Source of the DNA: Epiperipatus broadwayi
Lineage: Eukaryota > Onychophora > Udeonychophora > Euonychophora > Peripatidae
Assembly: GCA_028023455.1 (NCBI GenBank)
Contig: JAQFVV010006255.1
Coordinates: 370,001-434,000, forward strand
Direction: 5' to 3'
DNA: 64,000 nt
Within the stretch, counting starts at the first letter, position 1. Each line of letters starts with the position of its first letter. Made by a program: the position numbers and the translations under genes. The notes under the pieces were generated by a model. The model was not told the origin of the DNA. It saw only the letters and a list, made by a program, of their open reading frames with translations, and ran no database searches. Positions 13,361 to 24,825 of the stretch are shown one piece after another.

Positions 13361-13586
13361 ATTACTTATAATACTTCACTCATATACACTTTAATGCAAG
13401 TAATTTTCTTAACCTTCTTTATTTTCTTACAGTTTCGACTGTCCAGCAGTCTTTAATTAAGGTTAAAACTGTGAGGAGGATTAAGCTCTGACGAAGACTA
13501 CTGGACAGTCAAAACTGTAAGAAAACAAAGAAGTTTAAGAAAATTACTAGCATTAAAGTGTATATGAGTGAAGTATTATAAGTAAT
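13361..13586. repeat. 226-bp near-perfect inverted repeat (foldback/MITE-like)
   Basis: Arms of about 93 bp run from ATTACTTATAATACTTCACT at the left edge to the matching AGTGAAGTATTATAAGTAAT at the right edge. The inner ends are ACTGTCCAGCAGTCTT and AAGACTACTGGACAGT. The loop is about 40 bases. There is no coding capacity. Arm identity is high, suggesting a fairly young or structurally maintained hairpin. Confidence 0.88.
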
Positions 13587-15055
13587 ATTTATGAAGTCTA
13601 CTAATTTCTTTGCTTTGGTTTCATTAAAATGTGTGTTGTAGCTCAAAAATCACAATATTAGAATAAACTGTATTAAGAAAACAGTAAATAATGGCACACT
13701 GTCATAGACATTGAAAAAATATAATTGGTTGGTTGTAATATTCTAGTGTCTAATTAGCACAGTATGCCTTCATGTATAAAACTCAACATGCATAACTGTA
13801 AGTAAAACCTGTACATATTTGACATTGTTCTATTTAATGACTCCTAATGGTGTAGAAGTCAGTTATTGTTGTTCAATTTTAGAGTATAGAGTTCATTATT
13901 TTTAAATAAATTAAACTTTTGAACATTTAATGATAATATCAAGCTATGATATCTCACATAATTAAACACACGCATATAACCAACATCGTTTTGTCATCAT
14001 AACATAAATAATCTAATAATTTACTGAAATAAAGTCAATGGTTATTTCATTTTATCCTCACTATACTATGTCTGAATCACAAATTAAAACTTTGCTTTAT
14101 TATTCTATGATAAAAATTCTGATTTAATAAATTTATCGAAATATTTGTAGTACCAAATATGTAAAAATTGTTTAGGTTATTATTTAATGTAACATAATAC
14201 ATCTCATGTCTGTATTGAATAAATTTCCTCAGTTGTTTATATTTTGAAAATAAAAAAGTCAATAAAGTTAATAAGATTATGGACTACATATATTTTCTAA
14301 TATATTGTAACACATATCTTACAGCAATATAATATGACTATCATTATAACTTATAAAAATTGTCACATCCACAGGTTTTTATTCTCATTGTTAATTCATA
14401 TATCAAATTTAGTAGATGTTAAGTTAAATAAATTCTAAATTATAAGTTTTATTTAAATTGTTAAAATATTTGCTTTTAGTTAGAATAAAAATATATTTTA
14501 TTAATCTATGCAGAAAATTAAAAGATATTGTGCATTCAGAGCTAGCTAGATACAGCAAGATACTAGTCTGTGAATACAAGGAAAATGTAGATCCTTTAGG
14601 TTTATTTTATTTTTTTTAATTCTAGCAAACTATTATTTGAGTGTTATAACTGAATATAGCTAATATTTTCATATAATTTGCTTATTCTTATAAAAAATAT
14701 AAACATTTTCTAAGGTATATCATTCATAATATTTAAAAAATCATAATAAAATATCCAAAATAGTTTGGAAATAGTTTTGTATTTGAGATATTTTTTTCCT
14801 TATATAGTTTTAGGAGTAATTATATATGTATAAAAATGTAGTACTATTAATAAAATTTCTTTAAATTATTATTCATATTATTTTTATAAATATATACATC
14901 TGTATATATATATATGTTTGCTTGTATACATATATAGTTTTTCTCTTCATTTGTAATACTATATCGAAAGTACACTTAGCATTAGGTTATAAAGAAGAAA
15001 GAAACTGCTTTGATATGCAGATGAACAAATGTTTGCAAATTTGAATATATATATA
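13587..15055. other. AT-rich non-coding DNA
   Basis: No exon, RNA gene or repeat boundary is visible. The 61-codon minus frame at 14077-14262 is low-complexity and unsupported. Confidence 0.55.
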
Positions 15056-15250
15056 TATATTTAATTAAATATTTTTATGGATTGTTATTATAAGAAATAA
15101 TAGAAATAAGATTTTATTCATGTAAGAAGAGATAACTTTTACCTTTTGATGTTGCCAGGAAACTATTAATTACTACTAATTAACAATCTCTCTGAGGCTA
15201 AACAAGTTTATTCATTAACCCTATAATAGTTCTTTTATTGATATATATAT
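15056..15250 (+). repeat. Dispersed repeat, copy 2 of 2, followed by (TA)n
   Basis: Homologous to 9815-10015 (see there), with the strongest identity in the GCCAGGAAACTATTAATTAC core near 15158-15177. It runs into a (TA)n tract at 15239-15264. Confidence 0.65.
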
Positions 15251-15264
15251 ATATATATATATAT

Positions 15265-15733
15265 CAAATAAATGTTGAAGAAAAATGTGAACATTTTCTT
15301 CACCTAGGGACACCAGATACTCATGTGCCAATTATAGAAGTATTGTAATAAAAGAAATCAAATAACTTGATGTTCAGAAGTTTGTAAGAATTTTGAGCAC
15401 TAGAAATAACAATCAAAATTGCAACTCATGAAGCTTGAGCTCCATAGTTTTCATGTGATCACTGCACTCTTTACATTCAGTTTTGATGATATGAAGAAAA
15501 AAATATTTTTTTTTAATTTGATATAACTAAATCTGATTACATTTAATGTATTAAATCAAAACATATACTCTCTAATTATTCAAATATGATTCTGCCAGTT
15601 AGAATTAAATGAATCCAGATATGCAAATAAATATTTATTTGAAAATCAATATATTTTTTATTGTAATCTAAATACTTGTTTTCAACAACTACTTATGTTG
15701 TAATTATAAATTTATTTTAAATGCACATTATTA
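15265..15733. other. AT-rich non-coding DNA
   Basis: Nothing identifiable between the TA tract and the hairpin at 15734. Confidence 0.5.
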
Positions 15734-15840
15734 TCTGAAAAATGCGAAGGTAGGGACCTCTACAGGTCTTAACTCTTTTCTTCCAAGGCATAAGCTTGTG
15801 GTTAAGGCCTGTAGAGGTCCCTCTCTTCGCATTTTTCAGA
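15734..15840. repeat. 107-bp hairpin with about 40-bp arms
   Basis: The left arm begins TCTGAAAAATGCGAAG and the right arm ends CTTCGCATTTTTCAGA. The middle of the arms pairs GGGACCTCTACAGG with CCTGTAGAGGTCCC. The terminal loop is about 27 bases and the arms have few mismatches. The size and geometry resemble a microRNA precursor, but a MITE is equally possible. It lies about 560 bp upstream of the lectin exon. Confidence 0.85.
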
Positions 15841-16396
15841 CGCATATTCCTGAGGTTACAGCCTTAGTAAATATTACTTAACTACTTATGTTGTATGTCT
15901 ATTCATGAAACTAACATATGATTATTTTATTACTTATTTAAATATTTTTAAAAGTGTCTTTGATGATTGATATATTTAAAAAATTATCTTTGAGCATTTT
16001 TTTGTTAAAAAAAGAGACATTTTTTTTAGTATTATTTTATAAGTTTTTTATATCTCAATATATAATTATGTGATGATAAATATATTTATATATTTTGATA
16101 TATATGAATGGATATGTATGTGTGCATACATATGCATATTTATAATGTATTCTAATAATTATGAAGAGGTTTATAGCTACTTTAAATTTTCTTTTACTTT
16201 CTATTATATAGCATCATAATTTTATAATTTTGTAAATTTATTAGAAATAGTTCACAATGGAACAGTAAACAAAATATAACTGATTTTTATTTTCTTAAAT
16301 CAAATAATTACTCATTAAAAAATTATTATTTTTTAAAATCTCTTCATGACTTTTGAGGCTAAGAATTTCACATATTTATATATATATTCTTTTAAG
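15841..16396 (+). other. Presumed intron upstream of the lectin exon
   Basis: AT-rich sequence ending in a T/A-rich tract and TTTTAAG, the predicted 3' splice site at 16391-16396. I see no upstream coding exon. Confidence 0.55.
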
Positions 16397-16597
16397 ATTG
16401 GTTTCCTGGATGGAAAAGCCATGGATTTTATAATTTTCAACCTAGTGATGATGGATTAAGTGATCAGGATTGCATTGAAATTCGAACATGTTTTTCATTT
16501 CCAGTAAAAGAAGTTGGTTTAACTGATCATTTTTATTGGAATGATCGTAATTGTGATGTCCGTTTACCTTTCATCTGCCAGAAACTTAAACCAGGAA
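16397..16597 (+). CDS. Internal exon of a C-type lectin domain protein (partial gene)
   Basis: A 201-nt exon encodes the second half of a C-type lectin domain, a calcium-dependent carbohydrate-binding or protein-binding fold usually found on secreted or membrane proteins. It opens after TTTTAAG and closes at A|GTAAGT, with phase 1 at both ends and an open frame of 67 codons. Visible motifs: WFPGW near the start; FQPSDDG where many family members carry EPN or QPD; DCIEIR with the domain's second conserved cysteine; FYWNDRNC with the WND calcium-ligand motif and third cysteine; and PFICQK with the last cysteine. An additional cysteine occurs in RTCF. The first conserved cysteine and the helices must lie in an upstream exon, probably outside the window or unrecognised. 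QPS instead of EPN/QPD leaves sugar specificity uncertain. Coding after the domain (KLKPGS) continues into another exon, so the protein has more sequence downstream. Confidence 0.85.
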
Positions 16598-17586
16598 GTA
16601 AGTTTATTTTTAATGTTTTTATTTAAGTTAGATCTGTTTGTTATCAAATTTAAATTTATTTTTAGAACTTTAATATGTTTTAAACAATATCCATAAGAGG
16701 GTGGCATAGAGATTTTTTGGGTTTTAATTTGAGTTCTTAAATTCAATATTATTTGTTGAAATTTTACACTTTCTTTAAAAACACTACCAAAGTGATAGAG
16801 CATGAATAATATTTTAGATAGGTGAACTAATTTTTTTGATATGGATTACTGAGCAGGAAAATTTTAAATATTTTGATGTCAAATTTAAAAATTGTTCTTA
16901 GAACTTCAATATGTTTTAAGTAATGCACATTGTTTTCTTCATTTCAATTGTAAGCTTCATTTAAGTTAGAATAAAATAAAGTTAGTTTACAATATAGTTT
17001 TGTTAAACATTTTTAAGAAGAAAAAAATATCAAATATAAAGAAAAATGTCAAACACTTTTCAAAAAAAGAAATTCTTCATATTTTAAGTTAATTAATGTT
17101 TTATTATATATATATATATGTACATAATTCTGCACACATACTAAAAGTGATATATACTCAAGGACTTAATGCAAAAATATCTAATGATTTATATATAAAT
17201 TATAAGTGCCAAATCTATGTAAAGTAAAATCATATGTATTAAATGAAGTTCATTTACAATATAGTGTTGGCAAGCATTTTTTTTAAAAAAATATGATTTT
17301 CAATCAAAATTAAGAATATCTTATATTTTCCACTTAAAAGCATATTTTCATATTTCGAGTCACTTAATGATTTATTGTGCATCTACATTATTATGTACTC
17401 ATGCTAAATATGATATATATACATAAGCAGAAATATCTAGTGATATATATATAAACTATAAGTGTCAAATTGATATAAAGTACAGTATTGTTTTACTATG
17501 CCAATACTAATAGTTAAAAATAAATAGAGATAAAAAAAACTATTTTAAATGCTTATATTTACCATGCACTAAAAATAAAAATAACA
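16598..17586 (+). other. Presumed intron with degenerate tandem-like repeats
   Basis: Begins with the consensus donor GTAAGT. Two related segments near 16630-16690 and 16870-16925 share TCAAATTTAAA and TTAGAACTT-AATATGTTTTAA. A second motif, TATAAATTATAAGTG-CAAAT followed by TAAAGTA, occurs near 17195, 17450 and again near 18393. These are old local duplications. No exon is visible. Confidence 0.5.
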
Positions 17587-17776
17587 ATAATTGCTTCTTC
17601 AACCACAATTGAAGTTTTTAAATTTAACTTGAAATAAAAACTTGAGAGGGGGGGTGACAGAAATTTATCATGTCATAACCTTAATAATTATTGATGTAAT
17701 TAATTTCTGGATCCTCCATGCTTTTATTTAAGTTAAATCTAAAAAACACAATTGTGGTTGAAAAAAAAATTATTGA
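17587..17776. repeat. 190-bp imperfect inverted repeat (MITE-like)
   Basis: Outer arms pair TTCAACCACAATTG (17598-17611) with CAATTGTGGTTGAA (17749-17762). Inner arms pair AAATTTAACTTGAAATAAAA with a TTTTATTTAAGTTAAAT block. A G7 run sits in the left half. No coding capacity. Confidence 0.7.
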
Positions 17777-19477
17777 TTTGCTTTTTAAAGCATGGTAAAG
17801 AAAAACATTTAATAAGAAAAAAAAAAAATTTGATCTCTATTTTTTAAACAAATTTTATTCTTTTTTTTTATTTTGGTGTTTTTTATCAATAATTTATTTA
17901 AATAAATTTTTTAAATGTATTTTTGTTGATATTTAATTATATCTTTATATTATTCCTAAATTTTTAGTAAATTTTAATAAAATTCAGTTGTTTTTTATTT
18001 TTATTTTGTTTTTTATGCACTACATTACTAATCATCTAATATTATACATACTTTGTTTTGATATATCCAATTGTTAATATACATGAGAGTCTAATTATTC
18101 AATAATAAAAAATTTACAATTTAAAAATGTATAACTGATGTGTGGCATTTTTGTTAAATCATATTTAAGCATTGCCAAATCAATTCACGATTTAAAATAA
18201 GTATTTGACGGAAGATTGATAAAGCCAGTAACATTCTATTTTTTCCCACAAAATTTACATATTTTACTCTACATGTAGTGACGCAGATATGCATAAAAAA
18301 GTATTGCTTAGCCTATTTAAATCTTTTTAGATTCAGATTTCAACATAAAATTGTAGTTTAGGAAACCTGTGTTTTAATTTATTCTGCTATAATTTTATAA
18401 AAATTATGAGTGTCAAACTTTGAGTAAATAAAGTATTTTTTTAATTCTGTTTTTTGGTAGATAGGTTTTTTTTAGTTTGTCCTATTGACATCCCAAATAA
18501 TCAATATAAAATAACAAACAACATTTTAACATATAGTAAATTAAAACTGATAAAATGTAAGAAAAGTATATCAAGTAGAATCATAAAAAGCAATCATTTA
18601 AAAAGGTTAATCATAATTTTGACAATAACATATTTTCTTTATTTTTTTCGTTTATTAAAATAAAGTACAACTACAAACACCTGTACAAAATTTACCTTTA
18701 TTATTTTAAATATTGTAGACTGGATGTTTAACTCAATAGTCTTATTTTGATTGTAAAACAAAGGTACAAAATAAAAACATTAAAAATGTGGAAACAAACG
18801 CCATTTATATAGTTAATAAAGATTAAAACGTTTATTATATGTTGAAATAGAAAAACTAATTGATCTTGAACATTTTTAAATTTGAAAATTTTGAATTAAA
18901 AATTATTTAATGACACATTCATTGTAGTGCAATAACTTCAGAGTAGAGATAAGTATGACTGATTACAACTGGTGCAAAAACACAGATGCTTATGCTAAAG
19001 ACTTTTGATAAGAAATCTCTCGTGCATGTTTTTTAATGATACAAACTCTCTTAATATTTTAAAAATTGTGTTTAATGTATAGAAAGGACAAGAACAGTAT
19101 GAATGATTTATTCAATTACAAACATTAAGGCAAAGTGATGTAACAAAACACTACAGTAAATTAGAAAATTTATCATTTAAAAGTGATCTAAAGGCAATTG
19201 ATTGACATGTCATTGTTTAAACTTCATAGTAATCAATTACAAAATCTGGAAATGTTTGATTAATCTAACTTCTAAACTAATATAAAAAATTAGGCTTCAA
19301 ATAAATGTTGTAATAGTATGAATTTCAGATAACAGAAAAACAATTATCACATGAGTTTTAAAGAAATATTTAAAAAATGTGAAATATACCAAGTTGGGAG
19401 ATTAAATTACATAACTGTCCATTTTTTGAACATATTTCTAAAATGTGTAAGATAAACATCATATATAGTCAAGCATT
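17777..19477. other. AT-rich non-coding DNA, probably intronic
   Basis: Homopolymer-rich. The 69-codon plus frame at 18454-18663 lacks any domain or splice context. A third copy of the ATTATGAGTGTCAAA motif seen at 17195 and 17450 lies near 18393-18440. Confidence 0.5.
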
Positions 19478-19555
19478 GGTGACCTAGTGGTTGACAAAGC
19501 TGCCTTCCAAACAGCTGGCCCAGGTTTGCTTCCCAGTAAATGCATTTGACATATG
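19478..19555 (+). mobile_element. tRNA-derived SINE head, degenerate
   Basis: GGTGACCTAGTGGTTGACAA resembles an A-box/D-arm region. About 40 nt later CCAGGTTTGCTTCCCAG resembles a T-arm with a decayed B-box. An intervening TTCCAAA could be the old anticodon loop. It differs in sequence from the SINE family at 3505 and 30822, so it is a second family. The 3' tail cannot be delimited. Confidence 0.6.
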
Positions 19556-21324
19556 GAAAAAAAACATCATATATAAAAATGACATTATTTTAAAAAAATA
19601 AATTAAAGTTCAATAAAATTGCTTTAGTAACACAAGAAGTTTATCTAAAATTACTTATGTCAAAAAAGCAACTAAATTAAAGCTATATTTAATACTTTTG
19701 TCTAATAAGACTAAGACCATAGATTTCTGGTCAGATTTTAGCAGTAAAATAAACAGCAAAATGTAACTGAAAAATGTGAAGGTAAACAGAATTTAGAAGA
19801 CCTGATTTAGCCATAAAAAAGTTTTTATGTAGAAAATCTTAATAGAAATTTGTTGTTTGTACTCATAATAAAAATTATTTATGACAGTATTTAATTTAGT
19901 AATAATAAACCTGTTATCATTTATAGAAACACCATTTTAATTTAAAATAAACCAATGATAACATTTCTACAGTTTTCAAGCAATTTTCAAAAGTTAATAG
20001 TGATAATAATGAAAATACAGAGGTGGAAGGGAGGGAATCAAGCTATAAATTAAAAGTGAAAACAATGACATCAGCATATTTGGAATATTAAAAAAGTTGA
20101 TAAATTTGCATGATGGAATAAATATCTTTAAAAAGTTATGAAATATTTAATTACTTATGAAGTTTGATCTTAAAGGCTTAACAGACAAAGCATTCATATA
20201 TGGGAATTTGAGTATCTAAGTCATTAATAACTATAAATGGAGATGCTGTGAAACAAATATAATCAACATAATGAGATTAATATGAATAGTTTTTATGGGT
20301 CTAGATAATTTACATTTCATGAAATAATGTTTTTATTGAGATTAAAAAAATTATTTCGGACATAGAATTTAAAGTAAGAATTCAATAAAGTTGAAGATTA
20401 TTATGCAAATGAATTTAATTGATTTTTGGTTCAAAAATAAAATATTTTGGATTCTTCTTCTCTGCATTCTACATGATTGAATGCTAGGGCTAAAAGAATG
20501 AACTGATGACCAAGAGTTAGTTGTTCAAACTTTACAAAATTGCAGATTGAACACAATTCTAATCAACTGGTCACTTTAAGCTTTTCTCCACTTTTCTTAG
20601 CTGTGAATTGATCCAGGAACCTTTACATCTTATGGCCCATTATTTTGCTACTGCATAGAAAAACAATTAGTTATGAAATTAATTTCTTTTAAAAAAATAT
20701 TAAATGATTTTAGAGACTAATTTAAATTTGTTAACAAGTTGGAAAATGTAAAAATTATTCATAATGATTTAGAAAAGCACACTTTCAATTTATTTTTGTA
20801 ATTCAGAAGTAAAATAAAATTAAAAGCCATATATTATTTCAAATTTTTTATTTGTGACAGTTTTTTATTCCTTTTTTTTTTAAACCTGGAAATATGTGAC
20901 AATTCTTTTCATATCTGGACTTTTTATTTTGTATTAAATGATATTCAATGTAAAACAAACTTCATTTATGTTTGGTATTAAACAACAAAATATTAATTAA
21001 ACATCTTTCTAGAGTTTTGAAAATGGAAGTAGATTTTACATTTGTCTTTAATATTGTTTGTTATCATAAAATATCCAGTGTTTTTTTTTTCTTTTGTCAT
21101 ATTTATTTTTTTACTACATAAAAAAAATTCAATATCTATTTTCAAATAAATATTTGCTAAGAGAAATTTCTGAAACAATTATTTTCAAATTAGTATTCAA
21201 AATTAATGTAGTTTCTATATAACATATTAATATTTTTTACTTTTTAATCAATAAATAGACATATAATTAATTACTAGCATAAATAATAAATGTTTGTAAT
21301 TTGTATAATTTCTGGTATGGGTGT
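19556..21324. other. AT-rich non-coding DNA
   Basis: No supported gene. A more complex patch at about 20455-20650 contains GATCCAGGAACCTTTACATC, which could be an old SINE or other transposon relic, but I cannot assign it. Confidence 0.5.
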
Positions 21325-21329
21325 TGTAT

Positions 21330-22691
21330 ATTAAAACATTTTCCGTTTTGTTAGGCCTCTATATGCATTATAAATGCATGAGTTGATCAAGTTATGTCAA
21401 AAAGAAGAAATTGTATTTCTATTTCTAAAAACATAACTATATTTCCTGATCAACTCAGCCTAGTACTTTTTATGAATTGTGCTATTGATGAAATCAGCTT
21501 TTAATTTATTTAATATGGGTGCCAGGATTCAAAAGAATCTGCTAAAATCTGTCGCCAGCACGTCTCGCAAGTTGTAAATAAAACAAAGAAAAGATTTTTA
21601 TTTTTTTAAGAATCGGTAATTCTACTGTAAACTAGAATTATCTTTTTTGATATTATTATTCCTGGGCTTATTTAAACATATTGGCAAAGGTAAATTACAT
21701 TTTTAAACCTTATTAAACTAATAATAAATTTAATAATAAAAAATAATAACTATTATTAATAATGTACAAATGAAAAGTTGATATTAGAAATATTTTTATT
21801 CTTACAAACTAAAATATTTCACGTTAAGTTGCTGATTAAATAAATTGGAGAGATTAATAAAATAAAGCAATTAACATAAGTAATTAGAAGTTCTTGGGTA
21901 CACAAAAGTCTCTTGATTAATTAAATGAAAGTCTATATCGGGATCCTATTATAAGTTTATTTTTACGAGTTGTTTGTAAAATGGTTAAATTTGTCACAAT
22001 CTGGAATAATGAAGCATAACTTACCAGTAAGTTTTGTGCATTCATGAAGACTGTAGCTTACTATGCATAGTTTTCTGAGTTAGAATGAGCTCGGCCATTT
22101 ATTATAAATTGATCTTGGTGCTGATTCCATAGGCTAGTCGTGTAAGCTTCTCTGGTGTCCATCAGTAACGATGTCAGCTAAAGCTCCGGTCTACTCTCAC
22201 ATGAAGAATTATTTCATCATAGAGTGGTCTGGATTCTTTAATCCAAAACCAACCAAAAGAATAACAGTCAAACCAAGACGTTCGTCCAACCGAACCCTCT
22301 TTTTTATACTAGAGGTCCAGTTTTCAGACTTCTGCACATATCTTTTGTTTGTCAAAATATACATTGATAATCTTGTATATACTTTATAAAATTTATGTTA
22401 CAAAGTCTTTATTTTTTTCAGCATAATTCTGCCATCTTTAGTTAATTGAAATATTTTTACTTTCTCTTATCTAGATTGGTAATACGTGTGTCTTTTGTTC
22501 TCTCCAATTCTATCTTTTATTTCTAATTACATAAAAAAAAAAATACGAAAGAATACTTTAACTTTCATTGTACTTTTTTTTTTTAAAAAAAAATTAAATT
22601 GTAGTCAAAAAAAAATCTAAATCTACTTTTATTTTTTAGCTTTTACCAAATGCCAATATATTTGCACCATATATAAATAAACAGTACAATA
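21330..22691. repeat. Left 1.36-kb direct repeat of the composite element
   Basis: Starts ATTAAAACATTTTCC and ends ACAGTACAATA. It matches 23432-24820 along its length, with scattered substitutions of several per cent by eye, so insertion is not recent. It includes a CpG-containing patch near 22130-22300 whose 72-codon plus frame (22171-22389) has a counterpart in the other copy. The frame breaks differ and the protein is not recognised, so I do not call a gene. Confidence 0.85.
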
Positions 22692-23431
22692 CCATCGGTG
22701 CCTGGAGTTAAGAATAAAATAGGGGTTTACACTAATTTTATTCTTAAGTTTTTAAATTCATATTCATGTGTTGTTGTTTTTTTTGTATTAATGTGCTGAT
22801 ATATCGTGTAGACTCATTCAACAAGCGATGTTTGTCTTTAATGCCCACTTTAGGGTCTAACATGGCAGGAATGGAAAATATTTCACATTCATCTGTGTCC
22901 TTTACACTTAAGTGTAATAGTAATGATAAGAAGCCCAAGTTATAAGCACAAATGAGTGTTGTTCATTGTTTTGAGTCTTACAGGCTCACGGCAACTTCGT
23001 CCAACTTGATCCACCTTCCCCTTTATTGGGATCCCTGCTAGAAATAGTCTGATGGGTATATAAAATGGTGTTATGTTAATATACTGCATACTAGGACTCG
23101 GGGCTATGTTTTTCCTCTCATCAGTAATCACCTACCCAGTCAAATACTTGTGACTTACGTCTACATCAGCCACGACCGTGTTTTTTTTTAGGCATATCAA
23201 AAAAAATATACATATATTTTTTTTTACTTTCTGGAAGTCATATTAAAAAAATATTTTTTATATTTTAATAATCAGGGTTTAATTAGTTGGTTAGTTTTTA
23301 TAATTCTTTTTTAAAAAAACTACTATTTATTTTCCGGCTGTGAGTTTTTTTGGGTCAACATTGTAACATTCTTTATCCTTACAACTTATCTCAGGTTGTG
23401 GTTGTTAAATCAAAGCCCAAGTTGGGTAGCC
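22692..23431. other. 740-bp core between the direct repeats
   Basis: A unique core with more complex sequence than its surroundings. Minus-strand frames at 22744-22938 and 22940-23131 adjoin and contain no recognisable domain. A phrase like FSIPAMLDPKVGIKDKHRL faintly recalls hAT transposases, but this is too weak to call. A small hairpin with AAGAATAAAAT arms lies at 22710-22747. GGTGCCTGGAGTT at 22697 recurs at 33746. Confidence 0.5.
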
Positions 23432-24820
23432 ATTAAAACATTTTCCATTTTGTTAGGCCTTTATACACATTATAAATGTGCGAGTTGATCAAGTCATGTC
23501 AAAAAGAAGAAAGTTGTATTTCTATTTCTAAAAACATAACTATATTTCCTGATCATCTCGGCCTAGTACTTGTTACGAATTATGCTATCAATGAAATCAG
23601 CTTTTAATTGATTTAATATGGGCACCAGGTTCAAAAAAATCCGCTAAAATCTGTCTCCAGCATGTCTCGCAAGTTGTAAATAAAAAAATAAAAAAAGATT
23701 TTTATTTTTTTAAGAATCGGTAATTCTACCGTAAACTAGAATTATCTTTTTTGAGATTATTATTCCTGGGCTTATTCAAACATATTGGAAAAGGTAAATT
23801 ACATTTTTAAACCTTATTAAACTAATAACAAATTTAATAATAAAAAATAATAACTATTATTAATAATGTACAAATGAAAAGTTGATATTAGAAATATTTT
23901 TATTCTTACAAACTAAAATATTTCACGTTAAGTTGCTGATTAAATAAATTGGAGAGAACATATGTTAATTCAGATATGAATTATTAATAAAATAAAGCAA
24001 TTAACATAAGTAATTAGAAGTTCTTGGGTACACAAAAGTCTCTTGATTAATTAAATGAAAGTCTATATTGGGATCCTATTATAAGTTTATTTCTATGAGT
24101 TGTTTGTAAAATGGTTAAATTTGTCACAATCAGGAATAATGAAGCCTAACTTACTGGTAAGTTTTGTGAATTCACAAATATTGTAGCTTACTATGCATTG
24201 TTTTCTGAGTTAGAATGAGCTCAGCCATTTATTATAAATTGATCTTGGTGCTGATTCCATAGGATAGTCACGTAAGCTTCTCTGGTGTCCATCAGTAATG
24301 ATGTCAGCTAAAGCTCCGGTCTATTCTCACATGAAGAATTATTTCATCGTAGAATGGTCTGGATTCTTTAATCCAAAACCAACCAAAAGAATAACAGTCA
24401 AACCAAGACGTTCTTCCAACCGAACCCCTCCTTTTTATATTAGAGGTCCAGTTTTCAGACTTCTGTGCATATCTTTTGTTTGTCAAAATGTACGTTGATA
24501 ATCTTGTATATTCTTTATAAAATTTATGTTACAAAGTCTTTATTTTTTCAGCATAATTCTGCCATCTTTAATTAGTTGAAATATTTTTACTTTCTCTTAT
24601 CTAGATTGGTAATATGTGTGTCTTTTGTTCTCTCCAATTCTAACTTTTATTTCTAATTACATAAAAAAAAAATACGAAAGAATAATTTAACTTTCATTGT
24701 ACGTTTTTTTTAAAAAAAATAAATAAATATAGTCAAAAAAAAAATCTAAATCTACTTTTATTTTTTAGCTTTTACCAAATGCCAATATATTTGCACCGTA
24801 TATAAATCAATGGTACAATA
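23432..24820. repeat. Right 1.39-kb direct repeat of the composite element
   Basis: Partner of 21330-22691. It carries an extra segment of about 25-28 bp near 23957-23984 (ACATATGTTAATTCAGATAT) absent from the left copy. It ends GGTACAATA directly before the flanking TGTAT. Confidence 0.85.
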
Positions 24821-24825
24821 TGTAT

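Larger units (their letters stand above)
21325..24825 (-). mobile_element. Composite direct-repeat element, probable non-autonomous LTR retroelement
   Basis: Two direct repeats (21330-22691 and 23432-24820) flank a 740-bp core. The pentamer TGTAT occurs immediately outside both ends (21325-21329 and 24821-24825), as expected for a target-site duplication made by an integrase. Read on the minus strand, the core begins with TGGCTACCCAACTTGGGC directly next to the repeat, which resembles an LTR-element primer-binding site. Against a standard LTR element, the repeats end in ATTAAAAC...TACAATA and not TG...CA, no clear polypurine tract is seen, and no gag or pol is recognisable. Confidence 0.55.

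Noticed and set aside
20455-20650. Possible third tRNA-derived SINE (minus strand)
   Set aside because: Only a vague B-box-like GGTTCCTGGATC is present; no convincing A-box at the right distance.
22171-22389. 72-codon plus frame repeated at 24298-24498 (MSAKAPVYSHMKNYF...), as a duplicated gene
   Set aside because: It lies inside the two direct repeats, the frames end differently in the two copies, an equally long frame exists on the opposite strand, and no domain is recognisable.
22744-23131. hAT transposase in the core of the composite element
   Set aside because: A single phrase around PAMLDPK is suggestive, but flanking residues do not fit and no terminal repeats or 8-bp duplication were found.
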